This document shows positions 26,295 to 35,323 of a DNA stretch of 64,000 nucleotides, piece by piece. Within the stretch, counting starts at the first letter, position 1. The number at the start of each line of letters is the position of its first letter. The notes below the pieces were generated by a model. The model made no database searches and was not told the origin of the DNA. It saw nothing but the letters and a program-made list of their open reading frames with translations. The position numbers and the translations under genes are program-made. The DNA is from Chitinophaga sp. CF118 (lineage in GTDB: Bacteria; Bacteroidota; Bacteroidia; Chitinophagales; Chitinophagaceae): the NCBI RefSeq assembly GCF_900112615.1, contig NZ_FOMK01000007.1, forward strand, positions 124,001 to 188,000. Reading direction: 5' to 3'.

Positions 26295-26573
26295 CTATTT
26301 TTTATCTGAATGGCCAAGATTTTTCCCTGGGTTTACTTTATCCCTCACCAATTGCTTCAATTCTTTTATTTCAGGAAAATGACCTTCTTCCTTACGGCTA
26401 AAGAGCACCTCACCGTCTACGGACACAATATAACTTCCACCAACTTCACTGGGCTGTAATGATACACTAAGCAGGTCATCAGTAAAAGTGGTTAGCATTT
26501 CCTGTGCCATCCATGCCGCACGCATAAGCCATCCGCATTTAGGGCAATATTCTATGGTAAGTGTAGGTTTCAT
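26295..26573 (-). CDS. SelT/SelW/SelH (Rdx) family thioredoxin-like protein
   Basis: About 92 residues. The start is taken at ATG 26573 (MKPTLTIEYCPKCGW); the frame is open to 26600 but the extra MRKKMYYYG adds nothing to the fold. The redox motif CPKC sits near the N-terminus at the usual CxxC(U) position, so this is a cysteine, not selenocysteine, form. LQPSEVGGSYIVSVDGEVLF with FPEIKELKQLVRD completes the small Rdx fold. It probably acts in thiol redox reactions in the cytoplasm. Neighbours give no further hint. Confidence 0.85.
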   Translation of the reverse strand: MKPTLTIEYCPKCGWLMRAAWMAQEMLTTFTDDLLSVSLQPSEVGGSYIVSVDGEVLFSRKEEGHFPEIKELKQLVRDKVNPGKNLGHSDKK

Positions 26574-26731
26574 TCCGTAATAGTACATTTTTTTTCTCAT
26601 AACAGATTGTGGAACAATGTTTGAACAGGTATTTTCAAATTTGGAAAATTTGCATCCGTTTTTTCCCTATTTTTATCGCAGCATTTCAGGTAACCCCTAA
26701 ATGAACGCTTGTGTCAACAACTTGACTTTCT

Positions 26732-28393
26732 ATGCAGATAGTCCGATTAACTGTATTCACCTATTGCCTTCTGGCTGCATTGTGCGTATTATTGCCTAAC
26801 AGGCTGATAGCGCAATTACCTGGCGCCGATAGAAATCCGGCAGAAATTGCCAGGACACTTGACAGCCTGGGGTCCAGCTATCTGCTTCTTCATAAACCAG
26901 ATTCTGCTTTATTCTACCTGTATGAATCTGAAAAGATAAAATTGTCTCTCAACGATCATAAGGGACTGGCTGATACATATGAGATTATCGGTCATATTTT
27001 ATTTGATAAAAAGCAATACCTGGAATCGCTTCGTTACTATGAGATTTCCGCAGAGTACTACAGGGAATCAGATAATCTGCAAGGACTTACGCAAGCCTAT
27101 CTGAATATCGGTAACGTAAATACCGCACTGAAAAAGTATACAGATGCCGCCCAGAATCTTGCTGATGCGGAGAAACTGAATGAACATCAGCAGAATGCCA
27201 GGAACAAAATGGTTTATTATAAATATCAGGCATCACTGGATTCTGCGCGTGGTAATTATATAGCTGCGATGGCAGATTATAAAGAGTTTTCCCGGTTAAG
27301 GGAACAATATTTTAATGTTGAGAAAACAAAATTCATTGCCAATACCAAAGAACAGTATGAGTCTGAGAAAAAACAACGTGAAAATGAGATCTTAAGAAAA
27401 GAACAGTTTCTACATCTTTCCACGATCAAATTACAGCAGCGCTTTGTGATTTTCTGTGTTGCGCTTTTCCTTATTTTGTCCATAATAACAAGTGTACTTT
27501 TCCGCATGTACAGGCGGCAGCAGGATTTATATTTGCAGTTGAATAACCGAAATAAAAAAGTACAGCAACAGAATATTATCATCCTGGAACAAAACCTTGC
27601 TCTGGAAAGTAGCAGCCAGGTGAAGGATAAGATATTTTCCGTAATCTCGCATGATCTGCGTTCTCCCCTGGCCATACTTGAAGGAATGTTATTTCTGTTA
27701 AGGGATGATAAAATGTCTCCCCAACAATTCAGATTCTTCATTGATGAACTCTGGCGTGATATGAAGAATACTTCCGCCATGATGGATAACCTGTTGCAGT
27801 GGGCCAGCAGTCAGATGAAAGGAATAAGGGTAAATGGAGATGACTTTGATATCACAGCCGTACTGAACAGGGAATTTGAATTGCTGCAATCATTGGCAAA
27901 ACAAAAAGAGATCTCATTGACACATCAGTTCCTTCATCCTGTTATGGTATATGCCGACCCTGATATGATCCGATTGGCGTTGCGCAACCTGATCACCAAT
28001 GCGATCAAATTCACACCAACTCATGGGAAGATTAATATCCATTACCTGATGCTGTCTGAAAAAATAGAACTGATTGTGGAAGATAATGGAGTAGGTATCG
28101 CTGAAGTGGACCAGCCTAAAGTATTATCCAATATTTATTATTCTACCGGGGGAACACAGAATGAAAAAGGCTGTGGACTGGGCCTGCCACTATCAAAAGA
28201 TTTCATTGAACGAAATAATGGGCAGATATGGTTTATGAGCCAGGTGGGAAAAGGTACCAGCTTTCATTTTACATTACCATTGTCTGAAGAAGAAGAAAAT
28301 AACAATGACAGAGGGTATACTATTACCATTACAACAGAGCAACTGAAAATCATGGCACAGGATCAGAATATTGCTATAGGGAAGGGTCTGTAA
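26732..28393 (+). CDS. Tetratricopeptide-repeat sensor histidine kinase
   Basis: 553 residues. A signal peptide ends near NRLIAQ; about 170 residues of tetratricopeptide repeats then lie outside the inner membrane (HKPDSALFYLYESEKIKL, YLESLRYYEISAEYYRES). A coiled coil, one membrane helix (QRFVIFCVALFLILSIITSV) and a second coiled coil lead into the HisKA domain, with acceptor His in VISHDLRSPLAILEG. The ATPase domain follows (LRNLITNAIKFT, DNGVGIAE, GCGLGLPLSKDF). There is no receiver domain, so a separate response regulator is needed; none is adjacent. The architecture is common in Bacteroidota for periplasmic sensing. The last ~35 residues are a variable tail. Confidence 0.92.
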   Translation: MQIVRLTVFTYCLLAALCVLLPNRLIAQLPGADRNPAEIARTLDSLGSSYLLLHKPDSALFYLYESEKIKLSLNDHKGLADTYEIIGHILFDKKQYLESLRYYEISAEYYRESDNLQGLTQAYLNIGNVNTALKKYTDAAQNLADAEKLNEHQQNARNKMVYYKYQASLDSARGNYIAAMADYKEFSRLREQYFNVEKTKFIANTKEQYESEKKQRENEILRKEQFLHLSTIKLQQRFVIFCVALFLILSIITSVLFRMYRRQQDLYLQLNNRNKKVQQQNIIILEQNLALESSSQVKDKIFSVISHDLRSPLAILEGMLFLLRDDKMSPQQFRFFIDELWRDMKNTSAMMDNLLQWASSQMKGIRVNGDDFDITAVLNREFELLQSLAKQKEISLTHQFLHPVMVYADPDMIRLALRNLITNAIKFTPTHGKINIHYLMLSEKIELIVEDNGVGIAEVDQPKVLSNIYYSTGGTQNEKGCGLGLPLSKDFIERNNGQIWFMSQVGKGTSFHFTLPLSEEEENNNDRGYTITITTEQLKIMAQDQNIAIGKGL

Positions 28394-28471
28394 GATTCAA
28401 CCTGGATTCAGGTGGGATTGCGGGCTGTACCCATTCGGTATTAATTCTGTTGGACTTTAACAAGCGTATGG

Positions 28472-28681
28472 GCTTTTGAATATTTATTGGACGATATCAT
28501 GCGTGTGTCAAATGGCTTCTTCTTATTCCCAAACTGCTCCTTTAATCATTTTTTTACTGAGCTTGCTTTTTAAAGAGCTTTTGAATATTTATTGGACTGT
28601 ATCAATCGTGTATCAAATGGCTAAGGCTCGCAAATTCCCTTAATCTATTTTTTATTGAGCTGCATTTTAAAGGATATTTCC
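28472..28681. repeat. Two ~105-bp tandem direct repeats in an intergenic region
   Basis: Units begin at 28472 and 28577. Both start with GCTTTTGAATATTTATTGGA and share GTGT(G/A)TCAAATGGCT and T(G/A)CTGAGCT-like blocks before a TTTTAAAGA end. Conservation is high in the first 46 bases and lower after. The 438-base gap 28394-28831 holds these repeats, the hairpin at 28680-28725 and a weaker hairpin near 28734-28770, but no gene. Confidence 0.75.
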
Positions 28682-28725
28682 GAATAAGAAGAGATTTAAG
28701 TACGATACGATCTCTTCTTATTCGG
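28680..28725. terminator. Strong hairpin, possible terminator
   Basis: CCGAATAAGAAGAGAT (28680-28695) pairs perfectly with ATCTCTTCTTATTCGG (28710-28725) over 16 base pairs around a 14-base loop. It lies 107 bases beyond the stop of the minus-strand metallopeptidase gene and 287 bases past the kinase gene. A U-tract is not obvious, so a role other than termination is possible. Confidence 0.55.
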
Positions 28726-28831
28726 TTCCTTAATGGAGATGATTCTCTACTTAAGAGATCGTCACCTCCTTTGTTTATTTGTGTGTGTTTTTTTTTATTC
28801 GATCCCTTCGTAGAAATTGGAAGTATCTTTT

Positions 28832-29683
28832 TTAAAGATCCGTTGCATTAAATGTATCTCCATCTTTAATATTCCCGCTTTCAAATCCTTTCTTGAACCA
28901 GCGCATCCGTTGTGCGGAAGTTCCATGAGTAAAAGCATCCGGTACTACATATCCCTGGGCTGCTTTCTGCAGTTTATCATCACCAACGGCGCTGGCTGCA
29001 CTCAGTGCTTCTTCAATATCACCGGCTTCCAGTACATCATCCATTTTTTGTTCATGGTGTGCCCATACCCCTGCGAGGAAATCGGCCTGGAGTTCCAGTC
29101 TTACAGACAACTTATTATATTCCTCCTCACTAAGCCGCGAACGCATAGCATCCATCTTTTTAGTGATTCCCAGCAGATTTTGTACATGATGCCCTACTTC
29201 ATGAGCAATTACATAAGCCCTGGAGAAATCGCCCACTACGTGAAAGCGCTGTTCCATCTCATTAAAGAAAGACAGATCCAGATATACCTTCTCATCTGCC
29301 GGGCAATAAAATGGTCCCATAGCAGCCTGTGCGGAGCCACAGCCAGATTGATCAAAATCTCTGAACAACACCATATGTGGTTTCTGGTATGTTTTATTCA
29401 TTTCGGAAAACAGCTTTGTCCATACATCTTCAGTTTCGGCAAGGACAGTAGCAGCAAACCGGGAATTTTCATCACTGTTGTCTGTTACCTGCTCAGATTG
29501 TTGAGTATTGCCACTCCCCTGCTGTACCTGTTGCAGCACCTGTTGGGGATTCCGGTTAAACAATAAGGCCAGTACGACGATAATAATACCGCCAATACCA
29601 CCGCCAACACCTAAAGTACGCATTCCACCACCACTACGGCGGTCTTCTACGTTATCACTTAATCGTCTGTTTTGCCAGCGCAT
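28832..29683 (-). CDS. Neutral zinc metallopeptidase (YpfJ/KPN_02809 family)
   Basis: 283 residues. The N-terminus is cytoplasmic and arginine-rich (MRWQNRRLSDNVEDRR), followed by a single glycine-rich membrane helix (GVGGGIGGIIIVVLALLF) and a Gln-rich spacer. The catalytic domain carries HEVGHHVQ in YVIAHEVGHHVQNLLG, with the third ligand Glu expected in LELQADFLAGVW. SGCGSAQAAMGPFYCPAD is the family signature, with two cysteines that may form a disulphide. The domain lies outside the inner membrane. Substrates of this conserved family are unknown. It is divergent from fdhD. Confidence 0.9.
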   Translation of the reverse strand: MRWQNRRLSDNVEDRRSGGGMRTLGVGGGIGGIIIVVLALLFNRNPQQVLQQVQQGSGNTQQSEQVTDNSDENSRFAATVLAETEDVWTKLFSEMNKTYQKPHMVLFRDFDQSGCGSAQAAMGPFYCPADEKVYLDLSFFNEMEQRFHVVGDFSRAYVIAHEVGHHVQNLLGITKKMDAMRSRLSEEEYNKLSVRLELQADFLAGVWAHHEQKMDDVLEAGDIEEALSAASAVGDDKLQKAAQGYVVPDAFTHGTSAQRMRWFKKGFESGNIKDGDTFNATDL

Positions 29684-29720
29684 ATATGCTATTTTTTATT
29701 TGTACCTAATGTACTGAAAA

Positions 29721-29749
29721 TTTGATGCCATTTATTATTTGTAACTTTA
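29721..29749 (+). promoter_or_regulatory. Possible promoter of fdhD
   Basis: TTTG at 29721-29724 and TAACTTTA at 29742-29749 resemble the Bacteroidota -33 (TTTG) and -7 (TAnnTTTG) boxes with 17 bases between them, two fewer than usual. The -7 box ends 3 bases before the ATG, so the transcript would be nearly leaderless. Confidence 0.3.
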
Positions 29750-29752
29750 TGT

Positions 29753-30577
29753 ATGTTACATCCGGCCATTTCTTATACCCGAATAACAAAAGTACAGGAT
29801 ACCATTATTACTGCTACAGAAGATGCACTGGCAGCAGAAGAACCATTGGAAATCAGACTGGTACACGGACCATTGCACGATCGCCAGCAGCAAAGTATTA
29901 CTGTAACTATGCGTACGCCCGGACAGGATAAAGAACTGGCAGGCGGTTTTCTTTTTACAGAAGGTATTATCCGGTCCCAACAAGATATAACAGAGATCAA
30001 TAGTGATTTAGAGAATGTGGTAACAGTTACCCTACAGGAAAGTGTAGTTCCCATTTTACAATCGGCTCAGCGTAACTTCTTTGCAAATTCCGGCTGCGGT
30101 GTTTGCGGGAAAACAGATATCACGTCTATTTATGCGCCGGTAGAAAAGCACGTTACACAAGAGATCATTGAGTGTAAGGCATCATTGCTGATACAATTAC
30201 CAGACCTGTTACGTGAGCAACAGGCAATTTTTGAAGATACCGGTGGATTACATGCTGCCGCATTGTTCAATAATGAAGGTAATTTATTAATTATGCGGGA
30301 GGATATTGGCAGGCATAATGCGGTGGATAAACTGGTAGGTGCCGCCCTGCAAGAGTCTCTCTTCCCTTTAAAGCATTATATTTTATTACTAAGCGGACGT
30401 GCTGGCTTTGAGCTGATTCAAAAAGCCGCTATGGCAGGTATTAAAATGATTGCCGCTGTAGGCGCTCCCTCCAGTATGGCAGTGAAAATGGCACGTGAAT
30501 GGGATATTACTTTGGTGGGATTTCTTCGTCAGCAGCGATTTAATATTTATACAGGAGAACAAAGAATAGTCGTTTAA
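29753..30577 (+). CDS. fdhD: FdhD, sulfurtransferase for formate dehydrogenase maturation
   Basis: 274 residues, normal for FdhD, which passes sulphur to the molybdenum cofactor so that formate dehydrogenase-type enzymes become active. Signatures include ELAGGFLFTEGII, the sulphur-carrying Cys pair in SGCGVCGK, TGGLHAAALF and REDIGRHNAVDKLVG. The next gene begins 12 bases after the stop and encodes a molybdopterin oxidoreductase, its likely client. The start codon lies immediately after a promoter-like sequence. Confidence 0.95.
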   Translation: MLHPAISYTRITKVQDTIITATEDALAAEEPLEIRLVHGPLHDRQQQSITVTMRTPGQDKELAGGFLFTEGIIRSQQDITEINSDLENVVTVTLQESVVPILQSAQRNFFANSGCGVCGKTDITSIYAPVEKHVTQEIIECKASLLIQLPDLLREQQAIFEDTGGLHAAALFNNEGNLLIMREDIGRHNAVDKLVGAALQESLFPLKHYILLLSGRAGFELIQKAAMAGIKMIAAVGAPSSMAVKMAREWDITLVGFLRQQRFNIYTGEQRIVV

Positions 30578-30588
30578 AATATTCCTAT

Positions 30589-32898
30589 ATGTCAACATCA
30601 TCCGTCATCCCAGGTGCAGAAAATCCCGAGGAATTTACAGGATCCGTAAAACTAGGTAAACCTAAAACTACAGCAGCTGGTTTGCCAGCTGTAATTTCAG
30701 GTGCAAAACATATCCTGGAAGAAATGGATGCCGTCCGGGGACTCAAAGCACTCCTGAAACTGAACCAGAAAAGTGGGTTTGACTGTCCAGGCTGTGCCTG
30801 GCCTGATCCCGATGACGAACGCTCTTCCATAGGAGAATACTGTGAAAATGGGGCTAAAGCGGTTGCGGAAGAAGCTACCAGCAAAAAACTGGATCCTTCT
30901 TTTTTTGCAGCTAACAGTGTGGCTGATCTCGCAGAACTTACAGATTATGAGATAGGAAAAAAAGGAAGAGTTGCCCACCCGGTGTACCTGCCTGCGGGGG
31001 CTACTCATTATCTGCCCATCAGTTGGGAAACGGCCTTTGATAAAATAGCACAACATCTCAATGCGCTGGCATCTCCGGATGAAGCCATCTTTTATACTTC
31101 CGGCAGAACCAGCAATGAAGCGGCTTTCCTGTACCAGTTATTTGTAAGGGAATATGGCACTAACAATTTGCCCGACTGCTCAAATATGTGTCATGAATCC
31201 AGCGGGGTGGCATTGGGAGAATCATTAGGAATTGGTAAAGGATCTGTTACACTGGATGATCTGTATATGGCAGAAGTGATCATTATACTGGGACAAAATC
31301 CGGGTACTAATCATCCCCGTATGCTGACTGCCTTACAAAAAGCTAAGGAAAACGGTGCGACCATTATCGCTGTTAATCCTTTACATGAAACAGGCTTACT
31401 TAACTTCCTGAATCCCCAAACGGTAAAGGGCATACTTAATATTAAAACACATCTTACCGATATCTTCCTGCAGGTAAAGATCAATGGAGATCTGGCATTA
31501 ATAAAAGCGCTGACGCTATTATTATTGCATGAAGAAGATAAACATCCCGGCACTGTATTCGATAAAGATTTCATAACAGAGAATACTCTTGGTTATGAGG
31601 ATTATATCTCGCATTTGCGTCAGCAGGATCTATCACAACTAGCAGAAGATTGTGGTATCCCTTTAGAACAGATTGAGCTGACAGCAAAAGCTTTGGTAAA
31701 TAAAAAGAAGATCATTGCCTGCTGGGCAATGGGCCTTACCCAGCACAAGAATGCTGTTGATACGATCAAAGAAGTAGTGAACCTGCTTTTATTGAAAGGC
31801 AGTATTGGCAAACCTGGCGCGGGTACCTGTCCTGTGCGCGGACATAGCAATGTACAGGGCGACCGTACAATGGGGATCTTCGAAAAGCCTTCAGAACAAT
31901 TATTGAATTCCATACAAAAAATATATGGTTTTAATCCTCCGCGGGAGCATGGGTATGATACCGTATCTGCGATTCGTGCTATGCGCGACGGAAAAGGAAA
32001 AGTATTCTTTGCGATGGGCGGGAATTTTCTGTCAGCTACCCCTGATACAGAAGTGACTGCACAGGCGTTGCGCAATTGTGACCTGACAGTGCATGTATCA
32101 ACCAAACTGAATCGCAGTCATCTGGTACATGGCAAAGAAGCGATAATCCTGCCCTGCTTTGGCCGTAGTGATAAGAACGTTATAAACGGAGAAAATCAGT
32201 TTGTTACCTGTGAGAACTCCATGGGAGTAGTTCAGATGTCAAAAGGGAATCTGAACCCTGTATCCACTCATCTGCTGAGTGAACCAGAGATTGTATGCAG
32301 GTTGGCGCAGGCTACACTGGGCAGCCGGTCCCGCGTTAACTGGACACATTATATGAAACACTATGATTATATCCGGGAAGATATAGAAAAGGTAATTCCA
32401 GGATTTGATAATTATAATGTGCGGGTAAGACATCCTGGTGGCTTTTATCTGCCTAATAGCGCACGGGAAGGAAAGTTTAATACCCGAAGTGGTAAGGCAC
32501 ATTTTAATATAGCAGATGTTACTACACAAAACCTCGCGGCAGATGAATTTATGATGATGACTATCCGCAGTCATGATCAGTTTAATACTACGATCTATGG
32601 GCTGGATGATCGTTACCGTGGTATATACCAGGAACGGAGAGTTATCCTCATGAACATAAAAGATATTCTTGCTGCAGGTTTAAAACCGGGTGATGTGGTT
32701 GATCTGTATAATGAGTTTGGCGGAACAGAAAGGGTGGTACATAAATTCTTAGTGGTAGAATATAATATCCCTGAGAAATGTACAGCTACTTATTTTCCCG
32801 AAACAAATGCGCTGGTACCACTGAATAGTGTTGCAGATAAAAGTAATACACCGACTTCTAAGTTAGTGATACTGAAGATTAAAAAGACTGAATTATAA
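30589..32898 (+). CDS. FdhF/YdeP-family molybdopterin oxidoreductase
   Basis: 769 residues. Near the N-terminus is a CPGCAWP cysteine motif (residues ~64-70) typical of the YdeP subgroup, in place of the full four-cysteine iron-sulphur motif of classical formate dehydrogenases. NLPDCSNMCHESSGVALGES marks the metal-proximal region, VIIILGQNPGTNHPRML and CPVRGHSNVQGDRTMGI the molybdopterin binding regions, and the C-terminal MopB domain begins near FMMMTIRSHDQFNTTIYG. It is paired with fdhD and has no signal peptide, so it is cytoplasmic. No diaphorase or membrane subunit is nearby, so the electron partner is unknown. The substrate may be formate, but YdeP's own reaction is unsettled. Confidence 0.92.
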   Translation: MSTSSVIPGAENPEEFTGSVKLGKPKTTAAGLPAVISGAKHILEEMDAVRGLKALLKLNQKSGFDCPGCAWPDPDDERSSIGEYCENGAKAVAEEATSKKLDPSFFAANSVADLAELTDYEIGKKGRVAHPVYLPAGATHYLPISWETAFDKIAQHLNALASPDEAIFYTSGRTSNEAAFLYQLFVREYGTNNLPDCSNMCHESSGVALGESLGIGKGSVTLDDLYMAEVIIILGQNPGTNHPRMLTALQKAKENGATIIAVNPLHETGLLNFLNPQTVKGILNIKTHLTDIFLQVKINGDLALIKALTLLLLHEEDKHPGTVFDKDFITENTLGYEDYISHLRQQDLSQLAEDCGIPLEQIELTAKALVNKKKIIACWAMGLTQHKNAVDTIKEVVNLLLLKGSIGKPGAGTCPVRGHSNVQGDRTMGIFEKPSEQLLNSIQKIYGFNPPREHGYDTVSAIRAMRDGKGKVFFAMGGNFLSATPDTEVTAQALRNCDLTVHVSTKLNRSHLVHGKEAIILPCFGRSDKNVINGENQFVTCENSMGVVQMSKGNLNPVSTHLLSEPEIVCRLAQATLGSRSRVNWTHYMKHYDYIREDIEKVIPGFDNYNVRVRHPGGFYLPNSAREGKFNTRSGKAHFNIADVTTQNLAADEFMMMTIRSHDQFNTTIYGLDDRYRGIYQERRVILMNIKDILAAGLKPGDVVDLYNEFGGTERVVHKFLVVEYNIPEKCTATYFPETNALVPLNSVADKSNTPTSKLVILKIKKTEL

Positions 32899-32944
32899 TT
32901 TGAAGAATTCAAATCTAAACTAAAAAGGAGTGCGGATACCGCGC

Positions 32945-33088
32945 GATTGCGGAATGATCAATAAATACACCTTATCTACCGTGATGCTTAGGTAAAGTTT
33001 AATAAAGATCTAATCTAAAATATTATTCTAAAGCCTAATTAACAAACAAAACAGGTAGATACAGAGTATTTATTGATTATTCGCAATC
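32945..33088 (-). repeat. Hairpin repeat element, copy R3 (reverse orientation)
   Basis: 144 bases on the minus strand, between the convergent fdhF-like gene and the outer-membrane protein gene at 33122. The core contains GATCTTTATTAAAC and then a near match to CTTCACCTAATCATCACGG, shared with 43139-43277 and 59287-59427. The outer arms (32945-32968 and 33066-33088) pair over about 23 bp with one bulge and one wobble. Inside them, ATCTACC pairs with GGTAGAT. The arm sequences differ from the other copies but keep pairing. Confidence 0.85.
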
Positions 33089-33121
33089 TGTAAAGACACC
33101 CTTTAAAATCAATATGTAGGT

Positions 33122-35224
33122 TTATCTGAATTGTAAGAAAGCCGGAGCTCTCAATCCATAGATATCAAAACGGAAATCAACAATCGTTGTAATTTCCAGG
33201 AAGAACGGTTTGATAGGTGCCGGGGTTTTCGGAAAATAATTTCCTGAGATCTTGATCGTATTTATAGCCAGGTTTTCATTCTTTACCCTGAAGCCAAATC
33301 CTATACCTGTGTAAATCGGGTTCTTTAAGATATTATTGTTGTTCGATGTTAGCTGGGAAGCCTGTAATGAAGTAAAAAAATTAAACTTGAATCCTAACAC
33401 TTTCAGCGCACTGTAGTATACCGTTTCAGATCTTAAATTCAGGCGCTGATAACCGTTCATTAAACTTCCCCTGAATCCCCATACCCCGTGTTCATTATTA
33501 ATATCCAGCGGCCGGTATAGATACGGATTCACATTGCCCAGGTAATCAAAATAGGTGAATTGACGGAACATCGCTTTCCCGATTTTAAACAGGCGACTGT
33601 AATATTCTATCTGGGCGTGAATTACCGGATCTTCTGCCACATTATCCAGCCAGAAAGTACTTATGCCGGCACTGGCATTTATTACTCCCTGCAAACGGGT
33701 GGGCCAGAATTTCTGTGCTTCTATACCGGTATATGCCCTTCGGCGATGATTCCAGGATTCCCATCCTGCAGATATGGAAGCGGTATACCCCAGCGGAATA
33801 TCCTCTGTACGGCCAAAACCGAAAAAATGATGCGTTTTGAAGAAGTCCTGTTTAAACACAACCGCTTCCCCCAGGTAAAAACGCCGGTCATTGTACACCG
33901 GACTTGTTTTAAACATTTCCTGTTTGGGCGTGCGCTGAAAGAATATGTTATTATGCCGGAACAGAAATGCCAGGTTAGGTTTACGGGAACCAGCTTTACG
34001 CTTATCCTGCTTAAGGAAGTTATAACCACCCCAAACATCTATCACCTGGTAACGGTAATCCCGGTAAAAGGTATCTATTCTGTTGAAGTTGTTAATAGAG
34101 AAATGGTTAGACAGGTTCACCCCACCTACCCAATTTGCCTCACTTCTGTATAGCGGACGGTTCAGGCTTATGTAATAGGCCCCTTCATATACACCGGAAT
34201 CTATCGGATTGTAGTTGTTTAGGGAAGTGTACCCCGCTGAGAAGTCGGTGAAGGTTCCCAGGGCATTGTACTTCGTATATCTTATTTCTGATCCCCAGGG
34301 AGGATTATAATTATTATGCCAGGAAGTTCCTATTCTTAATTCCTGACCAGCACCAAACAGGTTATTATTAGATACCGTTGCCCGGACGGCGGTAGGTGTA
34401 ACTTCTGAAACATCTATGCCATATTCAAAAACATCTTTTGTTACTACAAGCAGATCAACAGAATCCGGAGATACCGCCGCATTAATAATATATAAACGGG
34501 CATCCGATACAAAAGGCCGGTTACGCAGGTAACGTTCGTTATCCGACATTTCATAAGGGTTGATTGTATCACCCTGCCGGAAAAAAAGTGATTGCCGGAT
34601 TACCCACTCTTCCGAACTATAATGGAGTCTGTTTGCCAGATGAATCAGCTTCATACTGGTAGTGAAGGCTGTATCTTTGATGTTATCAGGACCGAATACA
34701 TTTACTTTCCGGTAATAGATATCCCGGATTACCCTGCCGGAAAAAGGCGTAAAATACTTTTCACTTTTAATGATTACACTGTCATTCAATTCCGGCTCAG
34801 GTATATTCTGACGGGTAACTTTCCTGATAATTGAATCCCGGTATTGTTTGTTTCTCATGGAGTCCCGGTATTCCTTCATACGCCTGAACCAGTTTTTAGA
34901 ACCAGGCTTGGTCTGCACAGAATCTAATAATTTGATATTTTGAGGTATAATTCCGGATATTGGCCTGCTTAACCCCTTGGTGGAAACCGTATCAAATAAC
35001 CTGATACTCTTCAAATCAATCCCCAACACAGGGACATTCTCCTCCTTAACAGGAACAGTATCAACTGATTGAACATTTTTTATGCTATACACGCGTTCTC
35101 CCTTTGCTGTAAGAGACAACATCATCAGGCAACAATAAATCAATAAACCAGGTAATATATTTAAACGCGTTCCCACTCTTTCCGGTAGATAAATAAGATG
35201 GTATACTTTACATACGTAAAGCAT
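33122..35224 (-). CDS. Large outer-membrane beta-barrel protein of the BamA-like type
   Basis: 700 residues. The N-terminus has a hydrophobic segment (LPGLLIYCCLMMLSLTAKG) that may be the signal; the preceding ~25 residues may be a wrong start. A Pro/Asp/Lys-rich region to ~150 is followed by a POTRA-like segment (VIRDIYYRKVNVFGPDN and HYSSEEWVIRQSLFFRQGDT). From about 290 there are many amphipathic strands ending with FRFDIYGLRAPAFLQFR. This resembles Bacteroidota Omp85-related proteins with few POTRA domains. The function, assembly or transport across the outer membrane, is inferred from the fold. No gene lies adjacent on the same strand. Confidence 0.72.
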   Translation of the reverse strand: MLYVCKVYHLIYLPERVGTRLNILPGLLIYCCLMMLSLTAKGERVYSIKNVQSVDTVPVKEENVPVLGIDLKSIRLFDTVSTKGLSRPISGIIPQNIKLLDSVQTKPGSKNWFRRMKEYRDSMRNKQYRDSIIRKVTRQNIPEPELNDSVIIKSEKYFTPFSGRVIRDIYYRKVNVFGPDNIKDTAFTTSMKLIHLANRLHYSSEEWVIRQSLFFRQGDTINPYEMSDNERYLRNRPFVSDARLYIINAAVSPDSVDLLVVTKDVFEYGIDVSEVTPTAVRATVSNNNLFGAGQELRIGTSWHNNYNPPWGSEIRYTKYNALGTFTDFSAGYTSLNNYNPIDSGVYEGAYYISLNRPLYRSEANWVGGVNLSNHFSINNFNRIDTFYRDYRYQVIDVWGGYNFLKQDKRKAGSRKPNLAFLFRHNNIFFQRTPKQEMFKTSPVYNDRRFYLGEAVVFKQDFFKTHHFFGFGRTEDIPLGYTASISAGWESWNHRRRAYTGIEAQKFWPTRLQGVINASAGISTFWLDNVAEDPVIHAQIEYYSRLFKIGKAMFRQFTYFDYLGNVNPYLYRPLDINNEHGVWGFRGSLMNGYQRLNLRSETVYYSALKVLGFKFNFFTSLQASQLTSNNNNILKNPIYTGIGFGFRVKNENLAINTIKISGNYFPKTPAPIKPFFLEITTIVDFRFDIYGLRAPAFLQFR

Positions 35225-35273
35225 ACCTGATAGTTGTAACAGTTCGTATGTAATCTAAAAAAAAATTGTGAAT

Positions 35274-35294
35274 CAAACAGGCAATTCCTGTTTG
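35274..35294 (-). terminator. Terminator of the DUF695/RraB gene
   Basis: CAAACAGG (35274-35281) pairs with CCTGTTTG (35287-35294) around a 5-base loop. Read on the minus strand it follows the stop at 35324 by 29 bases and is followed by a run of nine T. Confidence 0.75.
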
Positions 35295-35323
35295 TAAGGA
35301 GAACTAACTGAAAAACGCTTAAA

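Noticed and set aside
28817..29566. 249-codon open frame on the plus strand
   Set aside because: It is the shadow of the well-supported zinc metallopeptidase gene on the other strand (HEVGHH motif).
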